Positions 1 through 6,970 of a DNA stretch of 41,623 nt are shown in pieces. The notes below the pieces were generated by a model. It was not told where the DNA came from. It searched no databases and was given only the letters and a program-made list of their open reading frames with translations. Made by a program: the position numbers and the translations under genes. Every line of letters begins with the position of its first letter. Position 1 is the stretch's first letter. This stretch comes from Luteitalea sp. (GTDB lineage: Bacteria; Acidobacteriota; Vicinamibacteria; Vicinamibacterales; CAVVIG01), in the NCBI GenBank assembly GCA_009380045.1, contig WHSN01000014.1:1-41623 (forward strand), read 5' to 3'.

Positions 1-2
1 CC

Positions 3-569
3 GCCGCGTCGCCGGCAGGCTCGCCCGGCGGGCTGTCTCCAGCCGGGACGAGTGCCACGGCCGCCGGACGCCCCCCGACCGGCACGGCCCCCGAGGCAGC
101 CCCGCCCACGCGCCAGCCCGCACCCGCCAGGACCGCCCAGACTCCTCAGGCCGCCACGAGTAACCAGGCCGCCAGCCCGAATACCCAGGCCGCCCCGAGT
201 CCAGCGTCTCCGGCGCTTCGCCCCACACCCCCCCCAGCGGCCAGCCAGTTGCCGGTGACGTCGGCCGCGACGATCTTCACCGCGGACGAGGCCGGCGTGA
301 CCCCGCCGGTGCCGATCGACCAGCGGCTGCCGCAATGGGCCGCGCCGTCCAGTCAGCGCAACGAGTCGTTCTCGGGATTGATCGAGGTGGTGATCGATGA
401 GACCGGGAAGGTCACGTCAGCCGCTGTCACCGAATCGGTGAACGTCCAGTACGACCGCTTGCTGCTCCAGGCGGCACGGCTGTGGGAGTATCGTCCCGCC
501 CAGCGGGAGGGCCGCCCTGTCAAGTTCCGAAGGGTGGTGTCGGTGGTGCTGGCGGCGAAGCCTGAGTAG
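3..569 (+). CDS. TonB-like C-terminal domain protein, 5' end outside window
   Basis: The reading frame is open from base 3, so the N-terminus lies upstream of the window. The first 80 or so residues visible are a low-complexity Pro/Ala/Thr-rich linker, like the periplasm-spanning segment of TonB-type energy transducers. The last 75 residues match the TonB C-terminal fold: a G-x-I-E-V-V-I-D-x-T-G-K-V strand pair, a helix with an L-L-L-Q-A-A-R-L-W-E-Y-R-P-A signature, then R-P-V-K-F and a hydrophobic final strand. Such domains contact outer-membrane receptors, but many acidobacterial proteins carry this domain without an obvious transport role. It ends 97 bp from the convergent activator gene. 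The domain is likely; the function is open because the start is missing. Confidence 0.7.
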   Translation, partial: AASPAGSPGGLSPAGTSATAAGRPPTGTAPEAAPPTRQPAPARTAQTPQAATSNQAASPNTQAAPSPASPALRPTPPPAASQLPVTSAATIFTADEAGVTPPVPIDQRLPQWAAPSSQRNESFSGLIEVVIDETGKVTSAAVTESVNVQYDRLLLQAARLWEYRPAQREGRPVKFRRVVSVVLAAKPE

Positions 570-647
570 CTCTGCTCGTCGTGACTCGGCTGCCTTCCGC
601 GCCGCGCTCCGCGGCTCTCGCAAGCGAACCTAATCGCTCGCCCGGGC

Positions 648-675
648 GCACGTTACCGGGTGCGCGTTACCGGGC
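648..675. repeat. two-copy 14-bp tandem repeat
   Basis: Two adjacent 14-bp units, GCACGTTACCGGGT and GCGCGTTACCGGGC, share the core CGTTACCGGG. The stop codon of the minus-strand activator gene (complement of 667-669) lies inside the second unit. No function is evident; a small local duplication is the simplest explanation. Confidence 0.6.
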
Positions 676-1836
676 GCGCGAGCGAACCGTCGCCGGTTCC
701 TCGGGTCGTGGCTCGCGGAAGCCGTGAAACGGCAGGTGGCAATCGTGCTGATAGAGGAACGCGAGAAATCTCTTGTAGTCGCCCGGCGCCATCCGGAACA
801 GCTCCACCAGCTTGCGATAGCTGCCCTGGGTCCGCTGCAGGCCGGCCTTGATCAGCTCGCGCAGATCGGTCTTGGTGAGCTCGCGGTCGATGAACAGCGG
901 GTAGACGGCGGTCCAGAAACTTTGACCGTCGACCGTCATCTGCTCCCACAGCCCTTCAACGCGTGACTTCGCCTCTGCCAGGCTGGCAGCCGGCCTGATC
1001 GTGCCGCTCCCGAACGTCATCGCATCCATGATCTCGGCCGGCAGGTGTTCTGGCGCGACGTCTCCGCCTGCATGCCGCACCACCACGCGCTCCACGACGT
1101 TCTTCAGCTCGCGCACGTTTCCCGGCCACCGGTAGGACGTCAGGATGTCCTCGACCGCGGCCGACAGTCGTGGGATCTCCACGCGATGAATTCTGGCGCT
1201 CTCCGCGAGATAGTGGCGGAGCAGGATCGCGACGTCGCCGCCCCGCTCGCGCAGCGGCGGGATTGAAAGCCGAAGCACGTTGAGGCGGTAATACAGATCC
1301 TCACGGAAGTCACCGCTGGCGATCCGTTCCTGCAGGTTCCGGTTCGTCGCGGCGACGATGCGGACGTTCACGCGTCCTTCGATCCGGTCGGAGCCGACGC
1401 GCTGAATCTCGCCGGTCTCGGCAAAGCGGAGCAGCAGCGCCTGCATGCGCAGCGACATTTCGCCCAGTTCGTCGAGAAACAGCGTGCCGTTGTCGGCCAT
1501 CGTCGCCAGTCCCGGCTTGTCGCGATACGCGCCGGTGAAGCTGCCTTTGACGTGTCCGAACAGCTCCGACTCGAGCAGCGAATCGGGAAGCCCGGCGCAG
1601 TTGATGGTGACGAAGGTGCGGGCGCGCCGGCGGCCAGTCTCGTGGATCATCTGCGCGACGATTTCCTTGCCGACGCCGGTTTCCCCGACGATGAGGACCT
1701 TGGCGTCAGACCGGGCGGCGGCCCGGACGTCCTCGCGGAGGCGTTCCATCTCCGGGCTCTGGCCTAGCAGGAGAGGTGTGGCGGGCGCGGCTTCGGCCTG
1801 ATCCCGCCGTCCAAACATGAGCTCTTGTGCAGTCAA
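667..1836 (-). CDS. sigma54-dependent activator (AAA+), no sensor domain, copy 1
   Basis: This is a 389-aa bacterial enhancer-binding protein that would use ATP to open sigma54-RNA polymerase promoter complexes. Walker A GETGVGKE is at residues 51-58, the sigma54-contacting loop GSFTGA (for GAFTGA) at 98-103, and Walker B LFLDE at 119-123. Sensor and arginine-finger blocks (REDLYYRLNV; RWPGNVREL) follow. The AAA+ domain begins within 25 residues of the N-terminus, so there is no receiver, PAS or GAF input domain. The last 100 residues end in a degenerate Fis-type helix-turn-helix (QGSYRKLVELFRMAPGDYKR). The TTG start is preceded by AGGAAGAG about 9 nt upstream; an ATG at 1818 is the alternative. 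It is a close paralogue of the divergent gene at 2247 and probably a regulator of this EPS locus. Confidence 0.9.
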   Translation of the reverse strand: MTAQELMFGRRDQAEAAPATPLLLGQSPEMERLREDVRAAARSDAKVLIVGETGVGKEIVAQMIHETGRRRARTFVTINCAGLPDSLLESELFGHVKGSFTGAYRDKPGLATMADNGTLFLDELGEMSLRMQALLLRFAETGEIQRVGSDRIEGRVNVRIVAATNRNLQERIASGDFREDLYYRLNVLRLSIPPLRERGGDVAILLRHYLAESARIHRVEIPRLSAAVEDILTSYRWPGNVRELKNVVERVVVRHAGGDVAPEHLPAEIMDAMTFGSGTIRPAASLAEAKSRVEGLWEQMTVDGQSFWTAVYPLFIDRELTKTDLRELIKAGLQRTQGSYRKLVELFRMAPGDYKRFLAFLYQHDCHLPFHGFREPRPEEPATVRSRAR

Positions 1837-2246
1837 GTGGGTGTGCTCTTCCTGTGGGAACGAAGTACGCCATTGGGGAGATTAGATAGTAACAGTTGGG
1901 CTCCAGTAACTCAACATTAAAACGCGTGGGCGAACGACAAAGGGTCCACGATCCAGCGCCCGAATGTCAGACAGGTGAGGGCGATTGAAGTCAGAGGAAC
2001 CAGGGATATTCTGCTGGCGGGCGGCAGCAGTTCAGGGTAAGTCGCACGGTCAGGAAGCGGGATCCGGCCGCAGCTGGTCATCTAAGTGACTATTCCATAG
2101 TAATTTGCGAGGTCTCTTGAGAAGTTCTCGAAACGTGGCTGAGCGCTTGCACCGCTTGAGCTTGCCGGGGCACTTGCGCAGCGGCCAGGCTGAAAGACCT
2201 GCGATGTCTGCGGAGACTTTATGCCACGACCGAGAAACAACTGCTC
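1837..2246. promoter_or_regulatory. divergent intergenic region between the two activators
   Basis: This 410-bp stretch separates the divergent activator genes. It is more AT-rich near 1885-1925 than the surrounding DNA. It holds a good sigma54-type promoter (2136-2150) and a nine-codon leader ORF (2221-2250) for the rightward gene. The 13-mer GAGGAACCAGGGA at 1994-2006 recurs exactly at 3390-3402 upstream of the first ATPase gene, making it a candidate activator-binding half site. I found no properly spaced sigma54 match for the leftward gene. Confidence 0.6.
2136..2150 (+). promoter_or_regulatory. sigma54 (-24/-12) promoter candidate for activator 2
   Basis: TGGCTGAGCGCTTGC matches the sigma54 consensus TGGCAC-N5-TTGC with the required ten bases between GG (2137-2138) and GC (2149-2150), and A follows. 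Transcription would begin near 2162, about 60 nt before the leader ORF and 85 nt before the activator start. If real, activator 2 is itself under sigma54 control and could be auto- or cross-regulated. Confidence 0.6.
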
Positions 2247-2250
2247 ATGA
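2221..2250 (+). CDS. nine-codon leader ORF coupled to activator 2
   Basis: An ATG at 2221 follows CGGAG (2211-2215) at a 5-nt spacing, a better ribosome-binding site than any before the activator start at 2247. It encodes MPRPRNNCS and stops at TGA 2248-2250, which overlaps the activator's ATG in an ATGA arrangement. Ribosomes ending on this leader could restart on the activator. The leader has no recognised family, and chance occurrence cannot be excluded. Confidence 0.4.
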   Translation: MPRPRNNCS

Positions 2251-3329
2251 GCACGATGACGATTCGATCCGGCGCCCGCGTGGACATGATTGGCAAGAGC
2301 GCCGAGATTGTCGCGTTACAGGAAGAGATCGAGCGGGTCGCCCGGTCCGACACCAAGGTGCTGATCACCGGTGAAAGCGGCGTCGGCAAAGAGATCGTGG
2401 CCCGCAGCATTCACTCGCTCGGAAGCCGGGCCCGCATGCCGTTCGCGCCGGTCAACTGCGCCGGGCTTCCGGAAACGCTGCTCGAATCCGAGCTGTTCGG
2501 GCACGTGAAGGGCAGCTTCACCGGCGCCTATCGCGACAAGCCAGGCAAGCTCGAGACCGCCCACCTTGGGACCATCTTTCTCGACGAAGTGGGGGAAATG
2601 ACGCTCCGGATGCAGGGGTTGCTCCTGCGATTCCTCGAAACCGGTGAGCTGCAGAAGGTGGGGCAGGACGGGGGGAGCCGCCACGTCGACGTGCGTGTGG
2701 TCGCCGCGACGAACCGCAATCTGCGCGACATGATCGCGCAGGGGCACTTCCGCGACGATCTCTACTACCGCCTGAACGTGATCCATATCGTCGTACCGCC
2801 GCTGCGCGACCGGCGATCCGACATTCCAGTGCTGGTCGAACACTTTCTCAGCCGCTATGCCGCGGCGAATCGCTCGACGATCACCGGTGTCTCGCCGGCC
2901 GCGATGAAGGCGCTCTGCGAGTATTCGTGGCCCGGCAACGTCCGGGAGCTCGAGAACGTCATCGAGCGGCTGGTGGTGAACGCCGTGGGTCCGGAGGTGG
3001 GGCTCGAGGATCTGTCGCCCGACGTCCGGGCGCAGGATTCCATCAGCTTCAAGCCGCGGCGTGAACGGCGCAAAACGGTGGCCGAAGACCTCTACAAGCG
3101 CCTCACCGAGCACCGCGAGTCCTTCTGGACCAGCGTCTACCCGCTTTTCATGGAGCGGGAGATCACCCGGGCGAATGTCCGCGAGGTCGTCCGGAAGGGC
3201 CTGGAGGAGTCGCGGGGGAACTACAAGATCGTGGCGCGGCTGTTCAACATGGAGCCGCGCGATTACAAGCGCTTCCTGAACTTCTTGAGAAAGCACGACT
3301 GCCAGATTCCGTTCAAGGAGTATCGCTAG
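2247..3329 (+). CDS. sigma54-dependent activator (AAA+), no sensor domain, copy 2
   Basis: This is a 360-aa enhancer-binding protein with the same layout as the divergent gene. Walker A GESGVGKE is at residues 42-49, GSFTGA at 89-94, Walker B IFLDE at 110-114, then RDDLYYRLNV and YSWPGNVRELENV. The C-terminal region ends in a degenerate Fis-like helix-turn-helix (RGNYKIVARLFNMEPRDYKR). The AAA+ core starts at about residue 14, so no input domain is present. Activity must be set by another protein, by expression level, or not at all, as in PspF-like activators. The two copies share an unusual C-terminal block (SFWTxVYPLF) between AAA+ and HTH. The weak ribosome-binding site before ATG 2247 is offset by the overlapping leader ORF. 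It probably activates sigma54 promoters of this locus. Confidence 0.92.
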   Translation: MSTMTIRSGARVDMIGKSAEIVALQEEIERVARSDTKVLITGESGVGKEIVARSIHSLGSRARMPFAPVNCAGLPETLLESELFGHVKGSFTGAYRDKPGKLETAHLGTIFLDEVGEMTLRMQGLLLRFLETGELQKVGQDGGSRHVDVRVVAATNRNLRDMIAQGHFRDDLYYRLNVIHIVVPPLRDRRSDIPVLVEHFLSRYAAANRSTITGVSPAAMKALCEYSWPGNVRELENVIERLVVNAVGPEVGLEDLSPDVRAQDSISFKPRRERRKTVAEDLYKRLTEHRESFWTSVYPLFMEREITRANVREVVRKGLEESRGNYKIVARLFNMEPRDYKRFLNFLRKHDCQIPFKEYR

Positions 3330-3383
3330 TACTATCGTTCCAGCAGCCGACGCTGCGCGCGGTGCAGTCCAGCTCCCGGTGCG

Positions 3384-3398
3384 TGGTTCGAGGAACCA
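3384..3398. promoter_or_regulatory. 15-bp palindrome, candidate operator or enhancer site
   Basis: TGGTTC-GAG-GAACCA is a perfect inverted repeat with six-base arms and a three-base centre, 46 bp upstream of the first ATPase gene. Its right part continues into GAGGAACCAGGGA, which is repeated exactly at 1994-2006. A dimeric regulator such as the adjacent activators could bind here; this is inference. No correctly spaced sigma54 element follows: TGGCAC at 3405-3410 lacks a GC at the right distance. Confidence 0.4.
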
Positions 3399-3443
3399 GG
3401 GACCTGGCACTGCCGCGATCGCACGGAGATTCTGGAACCGACG

Positions 3444-4442
3444 ATGTACGAACAGCACTACGGTCTGCGGGAGCGGCCCTTCGACCTTTCAACGAACACG
3501 AAGTTCCTGTTCCTGTCCGCGCAGCATCACGAGTCGCTGACCCATCTGCGCTACGGGTTGTCCGGGCGGCCGGGGATTACGCTGCTCATCGGCGAAGCCG
3601 GGATGGGAAAGTCAACGCTGATTCGCGCGGCGCTGCAATCGACGAAGCCGGCCGCGTCGAGGATCGCGCTGCTGTCGAATCCGACGATGACCCGCGCCGA
3701 GTTCTACGAGTTCCTGGCCCGGCAGTTCGAGCTCAGCAGCGAGGCGGTCGGTTCGAAGACCCGGTTTCTCGAGGAGATGGAACGGGCGATCGACACCTGC
3801 CATCGCGCCGGCGGTGTCCTCGCGCTCATTGTCGACGAAGCCCAGAGCATGCCGTTCGAGCTCCTCGAGGAGCTCCGGCTGTTGACCAACACCATCGGAA
3901 ACTCCGAGCGCGCACCCACGCTCCTTCTCGTCGGACAGCCTGAGCTGTCGGCTCGCCTGCAGGCGCCCTCCCTGCGTCAGCTCAAACAGCGGGTGGCGCT
4001 CCGCACCGAGCTTCGGCCCTTTTCGCTCCGGGAGACCGCCGGGTACATCGCCGCGCGGATCAAGGCGGCGGGCGGCCGCGCCGACATGGTATTCACCCGG
4101 GACGCCGTCATTGCCATTCACCAGGCGGCAAAAGGGCTGCCTCGCACGATCAACGTCATCTGCGACAACGCGCTGGTGACCGGGTTTGCCGACAACATGA
4201 AACCGGTCAGCAGCGACATCGTCGCATCGGTCTGCGAAGATTTCGACCTGGCTCATACGCCGATCCCGTCCCGGCACGTGGCCGCCCCGCCGTCGCTCCA
4301 GCCGTCGCGTTCCCAGTCATCTGCTGAAGCGCCGGCCTTGGGCGAGCCGGGCGCGGAACCGGACACCGCAGGCGGGAGAGCACTCTTCGACGACGACTTG
4401 AAGCCGAAGCGGTTTCCCTTCTTCCGAAACAACCGTCGCTGA
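3444..4442 (+). CDS. XrtA-type EPS-locus AAA ATPase, copy 1
   Basis: This 332-aa cytoplasmic ATPase belongs to the ExeA/GspA-like secretion ATPase group found in exosortase-A EPS loci. The N-terminus has the family signature YEQHYGLRERPFDL. Walker A GEAGMGKS is at residues 50-57 and Walker B LIVDEAQ near 128-134. A sensor-like TLLLVGQPEL follows, then GLPRTINVICDNAL. The last 60 residues are a Pro/Ala/Ser-rich tail with a basic end. A second gene of exactly the same length (8520-9518) is its paralogue. The exact role in EPS assembly is unknown. It stands between the activators and the export gene, in the same direction as the assembly operon but separated from it by 589 bp. Confidence 0.9.
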   Translation: MYEQHYGLRERPFDLSTNTKFLFLSAQHHESLTHLRYGLSGRPGITLLIGEAGMGKSTLIRAALQSTKPAASRIALLSNPTMTRAEFYEFLARQFELSSEAVGSKTRFLEEMERAIDTCHRAGGVLALIVDEAQSMPFELLEELRLLTNTIGNSERAPTLLLVGQPELSARLQAPSLRQLKQRVALRTELRPFSLRETAGYIAARIKAAGGRADMVFTRDAVIAIHQAAKGLPRTINVICDNALVTGFADNMKPVSSDIVASVCEDFDLAHTPIPSRHVAAPPSLQPSRSQSSAEAPALGEPGAEPDTAGGRALFDDDLKPKRFPFFRNNRR

Positions 4443-5031
4443 GCGTTTTTCGATTCACCGTCGCAGTTTTCATCACGATGGCACACGAGGTTCTTTTCCT
4501 GGAAAGGCTTCGTGATCCTGTTGGTCCTTCGCATCTTCGTGATACGCGCAAATGAGCTCGGCTCGAGCACCCCAGATCGCGTGGAACGACGATCTCCAGG
4601 AGCCGCGAGCGGAGGTCTAGCTTCGCGCACGCGTACGTCCCAGCCTGCCGCCTGCGCCCTGTCTCCCTTCGTCACCGATCACGACGTCAAAATGTCATGG
4701 TTTCAGCGACTTTAGTTCAGCCGTCGCTGCCCTGAGCACGGAACCTTCATCCGGTCGCCGCGGCTGGAAGCCAGAAGATCGCCGCATTCTCCAATGTTTC
4801 AGGGGCAGAACCCTGATCGACGCCCACCGTCGCCGGCGGTGACCTCCTTGCACAGATCGCAATCGTGAACCGCAGCGTGACAGAAACGTCTGTGGCGACG
4901 GCCGCGGCCGCGAACGGCAACGGGATGAGACCGACACCTGGGCAACCTCACCGGCACGGACGTGTCGATCCAGGCGCTGCGGGCCGAGATCAAGAGCTCA
5001 ATTCGCACTCAGTGAGTGCAAGGGAATGAAC
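4443..5031. other. 589-bp non-coding region, possible gene remnant and promoter area
   Basis: No intact gene is convincing here. Near the right end, 4929-5015 reads as a plausible C-terminus (GTDVSIQALRAEIKSSIRTQ, then TGA) with no start. A different frame just upstream (about 4840-4925) also looks protein-like (AQIAIVNRSVTETSVATA). Together they suggest a short frameshifted remnant. Two imperfect sigma54-like sites occur: TGGCACACGAGGTTC at 4479-4493 has a perfect -24 but lacks GC at -12. CGGTGACCTCCTTGCA at 4837-4852 has a perfect TTGCA but a poor -24. Either could serve the export operon. CTTCGTGAT occurs twice near 4508 and 4533. Confidence 0.4.
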
Positions 5032-5664
5032 ATGCGGACGTTTGCACGGGCCATCACGATCTTCGCCGGCTGCGTGGTTGCCGCCGGCTCGCAGGCGACG
5101 GCCCAGTCCACCGCGGTCGGTTCGTCATCGGCCGCCGCCACGCGCGCGCCGGCGACCGCTGCCGTGGCCGTGCCAACGCCGGCAGACTACGTCATCGGTC
5201 CGGAGGACCAGCTCTCGGTCGTCTTCTGGCGCGACAAAGACCTTTCGGCGGACGTCATGGTTCGGCCGGACGGGAAGATCTCTCTGCCGCTGCTGAACGA
5301 CGTGCAGGCCGGGGGACTGACGCCCGACCAGCTGCGCCACAGCATCACCGAACAGGCGAAGCGCTATGTCGAGGATCCCACCGCAAGCGTCATCGTCCGC
5401 CAGATCAACAGCCGCAAGGTGTTCGTCACCGGTGAAGTGGAGAAGCCTGGCACCTACCCTCTCGCGGGCCCGACGACCGTACTGCAGCTGCTCGCGACCG
5501 CGGGCGGGCTTCGGGAATACGCCGACAAGGAAAAGATCGTGATCCTCAGGCGGGACGACGGCCGCGAGGTCGCCTACAGGTTCAACTACAAGGAGGTGCT
5601 CCGGCAGAAGAATCCGGCACAGAACATCGAGCTGAAGGCGGGAGATACCGTTGTCGTTCCTTGA
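5032..5664 (+). CDS. polysaccharide export protein (Wza-like, XrtA-locus type)
   Basis: This is a 210-aa periplasmic/outer-membrane export protein. An N-terminal signal (RTFARAITIFAGC) may end at an ATAQ cleavage site near residue 25. The FAGC could instead act as a weak lipobox, as in Wza lipoproteins. The poly-export domain begins at DYVIGPEDQLSVVFW and includes VRPDGKISLPLL, followed by one SLBB domain (VFVTGEVEKPGTYPL). It would form part of the pore that carries EPS across the outer membrane. Two ATGs are possible: AGGGA (5021-5025) lies 6 nt from ATG 5032 but abuts ATG 5026, so 5032 is preferred. Its 3' end overlaps the next gene by 14 bp. Confidence 0.92.
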   Translation: MRTFARAITIFAGCVVAAGSQATAQSTAVGSSSAAATRAPATAAVAVPTPADYVIGPEDQLSVVFWRDKDLSADVMVRPDGKISLPLLNDVQAGGLTPDQLRHSITEQAKRYVEDPTASVIVRQINSRKVFVTGEVEKPGTYPLAGPTTVLQLLATAGGLREYADKEKIVILRRDDGREVAYRFNYKEVLRQKNPAQNIELKAGDTVVVP

Positions 5665-6970
5665 ACTGCGAGCGGCCGTTCTCTCGGGCGCGCTCGTGCT
5701 TGGTGCGGTCTGTTCCGCCTCCGCTCAAACAGTCGGCTCCGAGCGTCCGTTCCGTGGGCTGTTCGGAGCACCCGACGTCACCGGACGCGGCCAGACGCTG
5801 GCGTTCGACTGGAGCCTGCTCGGCGCCTATGACGACAACGTCGTGGCCGACAGCGCCACGGCGGTCGATTCACGGTTCGCCGTCAACGGGATGTACGGCG
5901 GCGCGAGCAGCGCTCTGACCTACGCCGCCGAGCGGGAGCACATGTCCTTCAGCGTGACCGGCACGTCCAGCGGCCGGTACTATCCGGACGTCCGCGAGCT
6001 GAGCGCGTTCGACGGCGGCGCCGGGCTCGCGTTCAGGTCCGACCTCGGCCGGCGCACGAAGATCGACGTCGCACAGTCGTTTGCGTATCAGCCGTACTAC
6101 GGCATCGACTTCATGGGGAGTCTGGCGCCGTCTGAGAGCGCGACGGAGAACGCCGGCGGGCAGTCGGATCAGATCGGCTTGCAGTCTCGCAGCAGCTTCG
6201 GCCTCGACGGCCAGTTCGGGCTCGAGCGGACCCTTGGCGCGCGCTCGTCGGTCCGCGCGCACTACGGCTATCGCACGATGCGTTTCGGCGGCGGCGAGGA
6301 CAGGTACAGCTGGCGTCTCGCGAACGTCGCCTTCTCCAGGAAGCTCACTCGCGATGTGGCGGTCCGGGCGGGCTACGGCTACGGCGTCGGGAAAAACACG
6401 GTGGCCACCGCGGTCCCATCGGTGGTGAATCACAATCTCGACTTCGGGGTTGATTACAACCGGCAACTGTCTTTCTCGCGGCGCACACGCATCCACTTTT
6501 CGTCCGGATCGACGGCGGTCGTCGATCGCGCGACCACCGACTACCGCCTGATTGGAACCGCAGGCCTGACCCAGGAGATCGGTCGCAGCTGGCGCGCCAA
6601 CGCCGCCTACAACCGCGGGCTCCAATATCTGCCAGGCTTTGGCGAGATGTTCTTCGCCGACACCGTGCAGCTCGGTGTCGGGGGGCTGGTGGCGCGGCGG
6701 GTCGAAGCGGGCGCGACAGGAGGCTGGACCGCGGGACAGCTCGGGCTCGAGCGCGCCGCCGACTCCTATTCGTCCGCGACGGCGGCGGCGAATCTGCGGG
6801 TGGCGATGTCCCGGACGCTGTCCTTCTTCGTCCAGTACACCTATTACCGGTACGGATTCGACGCCGGCGCCCAGATGCCATTCGATCTGCCGCCGCAACT
6901 CAATCGCCAGGCGATCCGATTCGGCATTTCGGGCTCGCTGCCACTCATTGGTCGGAGGAGCGTATCGTGA
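5651..6970 (+). CDS. EPS-locus outer-membrane beta-barrel protein
   Basis: This 439-aa protein has a clear signal peptide (residues 1-26, ending SASAQ). Many amphipathic strands with aromatic girdles and Gly/Tyr/Arg-rich turns follow, typical of an outer-membrane barrel. It fits the uncharacterised outer-membrane protein of XrtA EPS loci by position and size; the sequence itself is poorly conserved in such families. It starts at TTG 5651 inside the end of the export gene, with GGAG at 5641-5644 six bases upstream. It ends in a GTGA overlap with the chain-length gene, so three genes are translationally coupled. It likely works with the export protein in polymer passage or anchoring. Confidence 0.8.
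   Translation: MSFLELRAAVLSGALVLGAVCSASAQTVGSERPFRGLFGAPDVTGRGQTLAFDWSLLGAYDDNVVADSATAVDSRFAVNGMYGGASSALTYAAEREHMSFSVTGTSSGRYYPDVRELSAFDGGAGLAFRSDLGRRTKIDVAQSFAYQPYYGIDFMGSLAPSESATENAGGQSDQIGLQSRSSFGLDGQFGLERTLGARSSVRAHYGYRTMRFGGGEDRYSWRLANVAFSRKLTRDVAVRAGYGYGVGKNTVATAVPSVVNHNLDFGVDYNRQLSFSRRTRIHFSSGSTAVVDRATTDYRLIGTAGLTQEIGRSWRANAAYNRGLQYLPGFGEMFFADTVQLGVGGLVARRVEAGATGGWTAGQLGLERAADSYSSATAAANLRVAMSRTLSFFVQYTYYRYGFDAGAQMPFDLPPQLNRQAIRFGISGSLPLIGRRSVS

Noticed and set aside
52-258. 68-codon Pro/Arg-rich frame at the left edge
   Set aside because: It is a frame-shifted reading of the Ala/Pro-rich linker of the TonB-like gene.
3405-3422. TGGCACTGCCGCGATCGC as a sigma54 promoter for ATPase 1
   Set aside because: The -24 box is perfect but no GC lies ten bases after GG; the next GC is three bases too far.
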